From Jiangella muralis (GTDB lineage: Bacteria; Actinomycetota; Actinomycetes; Jiangellales; Jiangellaceae): a DNA stretch of 64,000 bases. Every line of letters begins with the position of its first letter. Positions within the stretch are counted from its first letter, which is position 1. The position numbers were made by a program, and so were the translations under genes. The notes below the pieces were generated by a model. It made no database searches. It had not been told where the DNA came from and saw only the letters and a list, made by a program, of their open reading frames with translations. The stretch spans positions 106,312 to 170,311 of the forward strand of contig NZ_KQ434754.1 in assembly GCF_001270745.1 (NCBI RefSeq). Direction: 5' to 3'. This document shows, one piece after another, positions 39,982-47,934 of the stretch.

Positions 39982-40488
39982 ATGCGGAGGAAGCTGACCA
40001 CACTCATAGGAGTGGTGGTGCTGATCGGCGGGCTGTTCGGCGGGGCGGGTGCTCCGGCGCAGGCGGCGGCCGGTGCGACGGAGCAGACGGTCGCCGCGGC
40101 GAACCTGTGGAACTGCCGGGTACCCAGTCTCTCCTATCCGTACTACATCGACGAGGTGTGCACGACCATCACCGGCGCACCGGCGTCGGGGGTGCGGGTC
40201 CTCGACCGGAGCACCGGCAGCACGGTGACGCTGTACAACGGGAACAGCGTCTTCCTGGGCGCCTGGTTCGTCGACTCCTCCGGGCTGTGCGGCGTCAACG
40301 GTGACCCGTACGTCTGGAGTGTCTGGTGGGTGGACTCGTCCAGCCGGTACCACTTCGCGTATATCGGCGACTGGTACCTGTCGACGGGCAGCGCCAGCTA
40401 TTGGGCGTCGTACCGGGACCCGCAAGGGGGCACGCTCAACGACCGTTATCGCGGCTCCTGGTCCGGCTACTGCAACCGCCCGCTGTGA
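39982..40488 (+). CDS. Secreted Cys/Trp-rich protein, array copy 3
   Basis: 168 residues. It starts MRRKLTTLIGVVVLIGGLFG with cleavage near APAQA-A. Same four cysteines. Its leader is missing: compared with copies 1, 2 and 4, 91 bases are gone, leaving only GTGACCCTG before the ATG and no ribosome site. The gene is therefore likely translated by coupling to copy 2, whose stop is 18 bases upstream; a GTG at 39961 overlapping that stop is the other possible start. Confidence 0.72.
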   Translation: MRRKLTTLIGVVVLIGGLFGGAGAPAQAAAGATEQTVAAANLWNCRVPSLSYPYYIDEVCTTITGAPASGVRVLDRSTGSTVTLYNGNSVFLGAWFVDSSGLCGVNGDPYVWSVWWVDSSSRYHFAYIGDWYLSTGSASYWASYRDPQGGTLNDRYRGSWSGYCNRPL

Positions 40489-40496
40489 CCGGGGAC

Positions 40497-40596
40497 GTCA
40501 CGCTGCTCCGGGCATGACGCAACACCGACGCCGTCGCGACGCCGGCCCGGACAACACTCCGATCATGGTCCAGGGCGGACCGAGTCTGGAGGAGTC
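40497..40596 (+). repeat. 100-base leader repeat, copy 3
   Basis: About 96% identical to the sigma-proximal leader at 38734-38833, including the relic of the sigma stop. It precedes array copy 4. Confidence 0.9.
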
Positions 40597-41097
40597 ATGC
40601 GGAGGAAGCTGACCACACTCGTAGGAGTGGTGGTGCTGATCGGCGGGCTGTTCGGCGGGGCGGGTGCTCCGGCTCAAGCGGCGGCCGGTGCGACGGAGCA
40701 GACGGTCGCCGCGGCGAACCTGTGGACCTGCCGGTTGCCCAGCACCTCCCCGCCGTTCTACTTCGAGGAGGTGTGCACGACCATCACCAGCGCGCCGGCC
40801 TCGGGCGTGCGCGTCCTCGACCGGAGCACAGGCCGGAACGTGACGCTGTACAACGGGAACAGCGTCTTCCTGGGCGCCTGGTTCGTCGACAATGCCGGGC
40901 TGTGCGGCGTCAACGGTGACCCGTACGTCTGGAGGATCTGGTGGATGGACGGGTCCGGCGGGCAACATCACGCGTACATCGGTGACTGGTATCTGTCGAC
41001 GGGCAGCGCCAGCTATTGGGCGTCGTACCCGCACCCGCGCGGTGGAACGCTCAACGACCGTTACGGCGGCAACTGGCACGGCTACTGCAACCAGTGA
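40597..41097 (+). CDS. Secreted Cys/Trp-rich protein, array copy 4
   Basis: 166 residues. Signal peptide MRRKLTTLVGVVVLIGGLFG like copy 3, leader repeat like copy 1. Four cysteines kept (LWTCR, VCTT, GLCGVNG, YCNQ); the C-terminus is two residues shorter (NQ instead of NRPL). Loop changes include STSPPFYFEE and MDGSGGQHH. GGAGGAGTC before the ATG. Confidence 0.75.
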   Translation: MRRKLTTLVGVVVLIGGLFGGAGAPAQAAAGATEQTVAAANLWTCRLPSTSPPFYFEEVCTTITSAPASGVRVLDRSTGRNVTLYNGNSVFLGAWFVDNAGLCGVNGDPYVWRIWWMDGSGGQHHAYIGDWYLSTGSASYWASYPHPRGGTLNDRYGGNWHGYCNQ

Positions 41098-41251
41098 CTC
41101 CGACTTGCGGGACGAAGCCTGGATCGCCCTGCTGGTGGCCGTGCTCCCGCCGCGGCCACCAGCTCCGGCGACGCCGGCGCGACGCCACGGCGACGCTGCC
41201 GGCGGTGAAGATCCGGACGACGGTCCAGAGCGGGCCGAGTCCGGAGGAACC

Positions 41252-41755
41252 ATGCGCACGAAGTCGACTGCACTCGCAGGGCTCGTTCTGCTGATCGGCG
41301 CGCTGTTCGCCGGGGCCGGCGCCCCGGCGAACGCCGCGCCGGCCGCGAAGGTGACAGCGGCGGCGAGCCTGTGGCACTGCCGGATCCCCTACGCCAACCC
41401 GCCGTACTACACCGACGAGGTGTGCACCCGCATCACGAGTGCGCCGGCGTCGGGCGTGCGGGTCCTCGACCGCACCACGGGCCAGAACGTGACGCTGTAC
41501 AACGGGAACAGCGTCTTCCTGAACTGGTGGTGGGTCGATTCGTCCGGGCAGTGCGGCATCAACGGCGATCCGTACGTCTGGCAGATCTGGTGGGCGGACC
41601 GGTCCGGCCGGCGCCACCACGGCTACATCGGCGACTGGTACCTGGCCACGGGCGGGGTCGGCACCTGGAAGCCGTTCCCCCGTCCCGGCGGCGGGACGCT
41701 GGACGACATCGGGGGTGTCGGGAGTTGGACGGGCCCCTGCAACCGGATCCTCTGA
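41252..41755 (+). CDS. Secreted Cys/Trp-rich protein, array copy 5 (diverged)
   Basis: 167 residues. The most different member: signal peptide MRTKSTALAGLVLLIGALFA, four cysteines kept (LWHCR, VCTR, GQCGINGDPYVW, PCNR), and the blocks APASGVRVLDRTTGQNVTLYNG and YIGDWYLATG. It has no 100-base repeat; its 154-base leader is unrelated except for the last 30 bases (GGTCCAGAGCGGGCCGAGT and GGAGG). It is probably the oldest split in the family or a separate lineage. Confidence 0.75.
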   Translation: MRTKSTALAGLVLLIGALFAGAGAPANAAPAAKVTAAASLWHCRIPYANPPYYTDEVCTRITSAPASGVRVLDRTTGQNVTLYNGNSVFLNWWWVDSSGQCGINGDPYVWQIWWADRSGRRHHGYIGDWYLATGGVGTWKPFPRPGGGTLDDIGGVGSWTGPCNRIL

Positions 41756-41789
41756 CCGGCAGGAGCACCGGCGACCGCCGGAGGCGATA

Positions 41790-41990
41790 GGATCGCGAAT
41801 GCCCGGGCTCCGGCCGGGGTGCGACGAGTGTCTGCGAAGTCCGGTTCGATTCCGGCGCTGTCCCGCAACTGTGAAGCCGCCCGCCTGCCGCGGACGGACA
41901 AGTCAGGTCGCCAGCCTCGTGGCCCGGATTCGTCCTCGGTAGAAGGGCGGTTCGCAGATGACACCCCGTCATCCGCGCCCCTTTACCGTC
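41790..41990 (+). promoter_or_regulatory. Cobalamin (B12) riboswitch
   Basis: The conserved core GCTGTCCCGCAACTGTGAA lies at about 41857-41875 and a B12-box-like AGTCAGGTCGCCAGCC at 41901-41916, with the GC-rich paired regions around them. It ends just before the TTG start of the transporter operon at 42007, so it most likely hides the AAGGAGG ribosome site or causes termination when adenosylcobalamin is bound. Confidence 0.85.
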
Positions 41991-42006
41991 GTGAAGGAGG
42001 CGTACG

Positions 42007-42969
42007 TTGCGAACCACCCATCCCGCCCGGCTCGCCCTGCTGGCGGCCGCGCTCCCACTCGTCCTCGTGGCCTGCGGCGACGACGGCGACGACGACTCGG
42101 CCGCGCCGAGCGCCGCGCCGTCGTCCGCCGCCGGCGACGCCGCGTTCCCCGTCACCGTCGACACCGCGGACGGGCCGGTCGAGATCGCCGAGCAGCCGGA
42201 ACAGATCGTCTCGTTGTCGGCCACGGCCACCGAGATGCTGTTCGCCATCGGTGCCGGTGAGTCGGTCGTCGCGGCCGACTCGTTCTCGAACTACCCGGCC
42301 GAGGCGCCGACGACGGATCTGTCCGGGTTCGAACCGAACATCGAGGCGATCGTCGGCTACGCCCCCGACCTCGTCGTCGCGTCCAGCGACCCGGGTGACC
42401 TGGTCTCCGGCCTCGCCGCCGTCGACATCCCGGTGATCGTCCTGGCTCCTGCTGTCACGCTGGACGACACCTACACACAGCTGGAGCAGCTGGGCGCGGT
42501 CACGGGCCAGGTCGGTGACGCCGCCGAGGTGGTCGGGACCATGCAGTCCGACATCGACGAGCTGGTCGCGCAGGTGCCGGCCGACGCGCCGCCGGTGACG
42601 TACTACCACGAGCTCGATCCCAACTTCTTCACCATCACCAGCAGCACGTTCATCGGGGAGATCTACGGGCTGGCCGGCATGACCAGCATCGCCGACGAGG
42701 CACCCGACGCCGCCGGCGGCTATCCGCAGGTCTCGCCGGAGTTGATCGTCACCGCGAACCCGGACGTCATCTTCTTCGCCGACGGCGGCGCCGGCGGCGT
42801 CGTGGCCGAGGACATCGCCGCCCGGCCGGGCTGGGACCAGCTCACCGCCGTCCAGCAGGTCCGCATCGTCGAGGTCGACCCCGACATCGCCAGCCGCTGG
42901 GGTCCGCGCATCGTCGACTTCCTGCGCGTCGTGGTCGAGGAGCGGGCGGCGCTCGTGCCGGTCAACTGA
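42007..42969 (+). CDS. btuF: Cobalamin ABC transporter substrate-binding lipoprotein BtuF-like
   Basis: 320 residues. TTG start with AAGGAGG 6 bases upstream. Lipobox LVAC (Cys near residue 23), then a class III periplasmic-binding fold: EQIVSLSATATEMLFAIGAG, LSGFEPNIEAIVGYAPDLVV, and the closing ARPGWDQLTAVQQVRIVEVD. The B12 riboswitch upstream and the cobalamin genes downstream make a corrinoid ligand likely rather than a siderophore. Confidence 0.85.
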   Translation: MRTTHPARLALLAAALPLVLVACGDDGDDDSAAPSAAPSSAAGDAAFPVTVDTADGPVEIAEQPEQIVSLSATATEMLFAIGAGESVVAADSFSNYPAEAPTTDLSGFEPNIEAIVGYAPDLVVASSDPGDLVSGLAAVDIPVIVLAPAVTLDDTYTQLEQLGAVTGQVGDAAEVVGTMQSDIDELVAQVPADAPPVTYYHELDPNFFTITSSTFIGEIYGLAGMTSIADEAPDAAGGYPQVSPELIVTANPDVIFFADGGAGGVVAEDIAARPGWDQLTAVQQVRIVEVDPDIASRWGPRIVDFLRVVVEERAALVPVN

Positions 42970-42973
42970 CGTC

Positions 42974-44035
42974 GTGAGCAGGGCCGGGGGCACCGAACAG
43001 GACACCGCGACGGCGACGTTGCGGGCGGTTCGGCTGCCCCGGCGCTGGCTGTTCGGCTCGCTGGCGGTCCTGCTGGCGGCGGTCCTGCTCGGCCTGACGG
43101 TCGGGCCCGCCGGGTTGCCGCTGCGCGGCGTCGTCACCGAGATCGTCAACCTGCTCCCCGGCGTCGACCTCGCCGGCGGGCTGGACGACCGCCAGGCCGC
43201 GGTGCTCTGGCAGCTGCGCGCGCCGCGGGTGGTGCTCGGCCTGCTGGTCGGCGCGATGCTGGCGCTGGCCGGCGCCGGGTACCAGGGCGTGTTCCGCAAC
43301 CCGCTGGCCGACCCATACCTGCTGGGCGTCGCCGCCGGCGCCGGGCTGGGCGCCACGTTCGCCATCGTCTCCGGTGGCAACCGGCTGCTGCTGCCGCTGG
43401 CGGCCTTCACCGGTGGTCTGCTCGGCGTGGCTGCCACCTACGCGCTGGGCCGCAGCGTCGGCGGACGCAGCACCAACTCGCTGATCCTCGCCGGCGTCGC
43501 GGTCGCGGCCTTCCTCGCGGCGGTGCAGACCTTCGTCACCCAGCGCAACAGCGAGTCGCTGCGCGAGGTGTACGGCTGGATCCTGGGCCGGCTGCTCACC
43601 GCCGGCTGGGGCGAGGTGCTGACGGTGCTGCCGTACATCGCGGTGTCGGCCATCGTGATCCTGGGGCATCGGCGGCTGCTCGACGTCCTCAGCGTCGGCC
43701 CGGACGAGGCCGGCACGCTCGGCGTCCCGGCGTCGCGGGTGCGGCTGGTGGTGGTGCTGGCGGCGACGCTCGGCACGGCGGCGGCGGTGTCGGTCAGCGG
43801 GCTGATCGGGTTCGTCGGCATCGTCGTGCCGCACATCGTGCGCATGCTGGCCGGGTCGTCCTACCGCATCGTGCTGCCGCTGGCGGTGGTGGTCGGCGCG
43901 ACCTTCCTGGTGGTCGCGGACCTCGTCGCACGCACCGTCGTGTCGCCCGGTGAACTGCCAGTGGGCGTCGTGACGGCGTTCGTCGGCGCGCCGTTCTTCA
44001 CGCTGGTGCTGCGCAGCGCGCGGAGGCCGTGGTGA
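42974..44035 (+). CDS. btuC: Cobalamin ABC transporter permease BtuC-like (FecCD family)
   Basis: 353 residues with about ten hydrophobic segments. FecCD motifs: LRAPRVVLGLLVGAMLALAG, YQGVFRNPLADPYLLGVAAGAGLGA, and ISGLIGFVGIVVPHIVRML-type (here VSGLIGFVGIVVPHIVRML), PGELPVGVVTAFVGAPFF. It forms the membrane channel with BtuD. GTG 42974, 4 bases after the btuF stop. Confidence 0.88.
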   Translation: MSRAGGTEQDTATATLRAVRLPRRWLFGSLAVLLAAVLLGLTVGPAGLPLRGVVTEIVNLLPGVDLAGGLDDRQAAVLWQLRAPRVVLGLLVGAMLALAGAGYQGVFRNPLADPYLLGVAAGAGLGATFAIVSGGNRLLLPLAAFTGGLLGVAATYALGRSVGGRSTNSLILAGVAVAAFLAAVQTFVTQRNSESLREVYGWILGRLLTAGWGEVLTVLPYIAVSAIVILGHRRLLDVLSVGPDEAGTLGVPASRVRLVVVLAATLGTAAAVSVSGLIGFVGIVVPHIVRMLAGSSYRIVLPLAVVVGATFLVVADLVARTVVSPGELPVGVVTAFVGAPFFTLVLRSARRPW

Positions 44036-44844
44036 CGACACTGACCGTCGACGGCGTCGGCGTCACCCTGCTGGAGCGCCCGGTGGTCGACGACGTCAGC
44101 CTGAGCGTTCCGGCCGGGACGTGGGTGACGCTGGTCGGGCCGAACGGGGCCGGGAAGTCGACGCTGCTGCGGGCGGTGTCCGGTGCGGTCGACCACGTCG
44201 GCGTCATCGCGTTCGACGGTGTCGAGGTCGCCCGGCTGCGCTCGCGCGAGCGGGCCCGGCTGGTGGCCGTCGTCCCGCAGGACCCGGCCCGGCCCGACGG
44301 CATGACGGTCCTCGACTACGTGCTGCTCGGGCGCACGCCGTACGTCCCCTACCTGGGGACGGAGTCGGCGGAGGACCTCGCGGTGGCCGGTGAGCTGCTG
44401 GACACGCTGGAGCTGCGGTCGTTGTCCGATCGCATGGTCACCGAGCTGTCCGGCGGCGAGTTCCAGCGCGCCGTCCTCGCCCGGGCGCTGGCCCAGCAGG
44501 CGCCGGTGCTGCTGCTGGACGAGCCGACCAGTTCGCTGGATCTCGGCCACGCCCAGCAGGTGCTCGAACTGGTCGACGAGCTGCGGGGGTCGCGCGGGCT
44601 GACGGTGGTCAGCGCCCTGCACGACCTCACCACCGCCGGGCAGTTCGCCGACCATCTGGTGCTGCTGGTCGACGGCCGGGTGGTCGCGCAGGGGTCGGCG
44701 CAGGAGGTGCTGACCGAGGAGCTGATCCGCAAGCACTACGGGGCGCGCGTTCGGGTGGTGACCGATCCGGAGGGCGGCGTCGTCGTGGTGCCGCTGCGGT
44801 CCCGCCCGGCCGGCGGCGGCCGCGACGTCGGCGGGGTCGCATGA
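44032..44844 (+). CDS. btuD: Cobalamin ABC transporter ATP-binding protein BtuD-like
   Basis: 270 residues. Walker A VGPNGAGKSTLL, Q-loop VVPQDPARPDGMTV, signature ELSGGEFQRAVLARAL, Walker B VLLLDEPTSSLD and switch His in ALHDLTTAG. GTG 44032 is set by GGAGG 5 bases upstream and overlaps the permease stop; GTG 44029 is too close to it. The C-terminal ~40 residues are a regulatory tail. Confidence 0.9.
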   Translation: MTTLTVDGVGVTLLERPVVDDVSLSVPAGTWVTLVGPNGAGKSTLLRAVSGAVDHVGVIAFDGVEVARLRSRERARLVAVVPQDPARPDGMTVLDYVLLGRTPYVPYLGTESAEDLAVAGELLDTLELRSLSDRMVTELSGGEFQRAVLARALAQQAPVLLLDEPTSSLDLGHAQQVLELVDELRGSRGLTVVSALHDLTTAGQFADHLVLLVDGRVVAQGSAQEVLTEELIRKHYGARVRVVTDPEGGVVVVPLRSRPAGGGRDVGGVA

Positions 44845-45761
44845 GCCGGCGGACTGCCGCGACTGCCGCGACTGCCGTGGCGGTCGCGGTGGGGCTGGAC
44901 GCGGCCGTCCGGGAGCCGCCGCTGGCCGCGCACCCGGTGCGCTGGGCCGGCCGCTACCTGACGTGGGCCGGGCGGCGGGTGCCGCCGGGCCCGCCCGCTC
45001 GCGCGGTGCTGACCGGCGGGCTGGCCTGGGCCGCGGGTGCGGCGACGGCGTACGGCGCGGGCGTCGTCGTGTCGCGGGTCGCGGGGCGGCTGCCCGGGCC
45101 GGTGCGTCCGGTCGTCGTCGGCGCGGCGCTGTGGCCGCTGTTCGCGCACCGGATGCTGCTCGACGAGGTCTCGGGCGTGGAGCGCGCGTTGGACTCCGGC
45201 GGCGTCGTGGCCGGGCGGGCGGCCGTGGCGCGCATCGTCAGCCGCGACGTGTCCGCACTGACGGCGGACGAGGTCCGGCAGGCGGCGGTCGAGTCGCTGA
45301 GTGAGAACCTGTCCGACTCCGTCGTCGCGCCGTTGCTCTGGTACGCGGCGGGCGGGCTGCCCGCCGCCGCGGCGTACCGGTTCGCCAACACCGCCGACGC
45401 CGTGTGGGGCTACCGCACACCACGCTGGAATCACGCCGGCCGGGTCGCCGCCCGCGCCGACGACCTGCTCAACCTCGTGCCCGCGCGGCTCACCGGCGTC
45501 CTGCTGGCCGGCCGCCGGGTGCCCTGGGGCCGGCTGCGCGCCGAGGCCGCGCTGACGCCGTCGCCGAACGCGGGCTGGCCGATGGCGGCGCTGGCCCTGC
45601 GGCTCGGGGTGCGGCTGGCCAAGCCCGGCGTCTACGAGCTGGGCGCGGGTCGCCGGGCGGTGTCGGCGGCCGACGTCGCCGCCGCGCTGCGGCTGGCCCG
45701 GCGCCGTGGCTGGGCGCTGGCCGCCGCTGTCGCCGTCGTCGCGGGGGTGCGGGCGCGATGA
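44841..45761 (+). CDS. cobD: Adenosylcobinamide-phosphate synthase CobD/CbiB
   Basis: 306 residues, membrane protein with 4-5 hydrophobic helices. Family motifs HPVRWAGRYLTWAG, RRMLLDEV-like HRMLLDEVSGVERALD, SRDVSALTADEVRQAAVESL, ENLSDSVVAPLLWYAAGG, AYRFANTADAVWGYRTPRWN and SPNAGWPMAALA. It attaches aminopropanol (or its phosphate) to cobyric acid. The ATG overlaps the btuD stop. Confidence 0.9.
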   Translation: MSRRTAATAATAVAVAVGLDAAVREPPLAAHPVRWAGRYLTWAGRRVPPGPPARAVLTGGLAWAAGAATAYGAGVVVSRVAGRLPGPVRPVVVGAALWPLFAHRMLLDEVSGVERALDSGGVVAGRAAVARIVSRDVSALTADEVRQAAVESLSENLSDSVVAPLLWYAAGGLPAAAAYRFANTADAVWGYRTPRWNHAGRVAARADDLLNLVPARLTGVLLAGRRVPWGRLRAEAALTPSPNAGWPMAALALRLGVRLAKPGVYELGAGRRAVSAADVAAALRLARRRGWALAAAVAVVAGVRAR

Positions 45762-47149
45762 CCGCCGTCATGATCCAGGGCTGCACCAGCTGGGCCGGGA
45801 AGAGCCTGCTCACCACCGCGCTGTGCCGCTGGTACGCCCGTCAGGGACTGAAGGTGGCGCCGTTCAAGGCGCAGAACATGTCGAACAACGCGCGCGTGGT
45901 CGCCAGCGGGGAGATAGGCGTCGCGCAGTGGTTGCAGGCGCGCGCCGCCGGGGTCGAGCCCGAGGTGCGGATGAACCCCGTCCTGCTCAAGCCCGAGTCC
46001 GGGACCAGCCAGGTCGTGCGGCTCGGCCGGGTCGACGCCGAGCTGTCCCGGCGGCCGTGGCGCGACCGTAGCGAGGCGCTCTGGCCCACCGTCGAGAACG
46101 CGCTGGCCGAACTGCTGGACGAGTACGACGTCGTCGTCATCGAGGGGGCCGGCAGCCCGGCCGAGATCAACCTCGCCGCCAACGACATCGTCAACATGCG
46201 GGTCGCCGAGCGGGCCGGCGCCCCCGTGCTGCTGGCCGTCGACATCGACCGCGGCGGGGCGTTCGCGCACCTCTACGGCACGTGGGCGCTGCTGCCGTCG
46301 CACCACCAGCGGCGGATCCGCGGCTTCGTGCTCAACCGGTTCCGTGGCGACGCCTCGCTGCTGCCGCCCGGCCCGGAGCAGCTGGAGCGGCTGACCGGAG
46401 TGCCCACCGTCGGCGTCGTCCCGATGATCCGGCACGACCTCCCCGACGAGGACGGCGCGGCGCTGCGGGCGCCGGCGCGCGGCGGGCTGCCGCCGGTGGC
46501 GATCGTCCGCTACCCGGCCGCCTCCAACCTGGATGAGTTCGCGGCCTTGGAACAGGTCGCGGACGTCCGCTGGGCGACGCAGCCGTGGCACCTCGACGGC
46601 GCCGGACTGGTGGTGCTGCCCGGGTCGAAGCACGTGGCGTCGGACCTGCGGTGGCTGGACGCGTCCGGCCTGTCGGCGGCCGTCGTGGCGGCGGCGCGGG
46701 CCGGGGTGCGGGTGCTGGGGGTGTGCGGCGGCTTGCAGTTGCTCGGGCGGCGGCTGGAGGATCCGCACGGTGTCGACGGCTCCGGCGACGGGCTCGGCCT
46801 GCTGCCGCTGACCACGACGTTCGATCGCGACAAGCTGGTCCGGCGGCGGTCGTTGACGCTGCCCGAGCTCGGTCCGCCGTGGGCGGCGCTGAGCAGGCTG
46901 CCCGTCACGGGGTACGAGATCAGGCAGGGCCGCACCGTCGACTCCTCGGGAACGGATGCCGTCGTCGTCGCCGACGGGAACGTCGCCGGGTGGTACCCGC
47001 ACGGGTTGTTCGAGGACGCGGCGGTGCTCGAGGCGCTGTTCGGGGCCCGGCCGACGCGGACGCTGGACGCGACGTTCGAGCGACTGGCCGACGTGGTGGA
47101 GGCGCACGTGGACACCGCGGTGCTGCGGTCGCTGGCGGGGTTGTCGTGA
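45758..47149 (+). CDS. cobQ: Cobyric acid synthase CobQ/CbiP
   Basis: 463 residues, slightly short of the usual ~490. The N-terminal ATPase part (MIQGCTSWAGKSLLTTALCR, FKAQNMSNNARVV, EGAGSPAEINLAANDIVNM) is followed by a glutamine amidotransferase with the nucleophile Cys in VLGVCGGLQLLGRRL and the His of GWYPHGLFED. It amidates four side chains of adenosylcobyrinate diamide using Gln and ATP. Overlaps both neighbours by 4 bases. Confidence 0.93.
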   Translation: MTAVMIQGCTSWAGKSLLTTALCRWYARQGLKVAPFKAQNMSNNARVVASGEIGVAQWLQARAAGVEPEVRMNPVLLKPESGTSQVVRLGRVDAELSRRPWRDRSEALWPTVENALAELLDEYDVVVIEGAGSPAEINLAANDIVNMRVAERAGAPVLLAVDIDRGGAFAHLYGTWALLPSHHQRRIRGFVLNRFRGDASLLPPGPEQLERLTGVPTVGVVPMIRHDLPDEDGAALRAPARGGLPPVAIVRYPAASNLDEFAALEQVADVRWATQPWHLDGAGLVVLPGSKHVASDLRWLDASGLSAAVVAAARAGVRVLGVCGGLQLLGRRLEDPHGVDGSGDGLGLLPLTTTFDRDKLVRRRSLTLPELGPPWAALSRLPVTGYEIRQGRTVDSSGTDAVVVADGNVAGWYPHGLFEDAAVLEALFGARPTRTLDATFERLADVVEAHVDTAVLRSLAGLS

Positions 47150-47934
47150 TCGGGGCGCTGCGGGCGGCGGTCGGCTTCCTGACCCGGGTCCCGGTCGGCG
47201 CGGCGCCGTACTCCGGGTCCGCGCTGGACCGGGCGGGCGCGTGGTTCCCGCTGGTGGGCGTGGTGGTCGGGTCGGCCGGGCTGGGCGTGTGGTGGGTGGC
47301 GGACGGGCTGGCCGGTCCGCTGGTCGGCGCGGTGGCCGCGGTGCTGGCGACGGTGATCGTGACCGGCGCGCTGCACGAGGACGGCCTCGCCGACACCGCC
47401 GACGGCCTGTGGGGTGGCGCGACCCGGGAGCGGCGGCTGGAGATCATGCGCGACAGCCGGCTCGGCACGTACGGCGCGCTGGCGCTGGCCGGGGACCTGT
47501 TGCTGCGGGTCGCGGTGCTGGCGAGCGTGGGCATCGGCTCGGCCGAGGGCTTCGCCGACGGCGGCTCGGACGCGTTCGCCGACGTCGCCCGGGTCCTGCT
47601 CGCCGGCCACGTCATCGGGCGGGCGGCGCCGCTGGTGCTGGCCGCGTGGCTGCCGCCGGCCCGGACCGACGGCCAGGGCCGCCGCCTCGGCCGCCTCGGT
47701 GTGGTGGACTCGCTGGTGGCGGCCGCGACGGTGCTGGTCGTGGCCGTGCTGGCGGCCGGCTGGTGGGCGCCGGTGCTGCTCGCCGCGGCCGCCGTGCCGG
47801 TGCTCGGCCTGCGCCGCGCGGCCCGGCGCCGCATCGGCGGCGTCACCGGCGACGTGCTCGGCGCCGGCGTGGCCCTGACCACCCTCGCGGTCGCGATCGC
47901 CGTCGCGGCCCTCGTCCAGGAGGACCTGCTGTGA
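47146..47934 (+). CDS. cobS: Adenosylcobinamide-GDP ribazoletransferase CobS
   Basis: 262 residues, membrane protein with about six helices. Motifs FLTRVPVG, WFPLVGVVVG, TGALHEDGLADTADGLWGG, RRLEIMRDSRLGTYGALAL. It joins alpha-ribazole to adenosylcobinamide-GDP to give cobalamin. GTG 47146 overlaps the cobQ stop (GTGA). Confidence 0.92.
   Translation: MIGALRAAVGFLTRVPVGAAPYSGSALDRAGAWFPLVGVVVGSAGLGVWWVADGLAGPLVGAVAAVLATVIVTGALHEDGLADTADGLWGGATRERRLEIMRDSRLGTYGALALAGDLLLRVAVLASVGIGSAEGFADGGSDAFADVARVLLAGHVIGRAAPLVLAAWLPPARTDGQGRRLGRLGVVDSLVAAATVLVVAVLAAGWWAPVLLAAAAVPVLGLRRAARRRIGGVTGDVLGAGVALTTLAVAIAVAALVQEDLL

Noticed and set aside
38834..41755. Toxin-immunity or CRISPR-like array
   Set aside because: The repeats are whole genes with signal peptides, not short repeats with spacers, and no immunity partner or cas gene is present. 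No CRISPR array was seen anywhere in the window.
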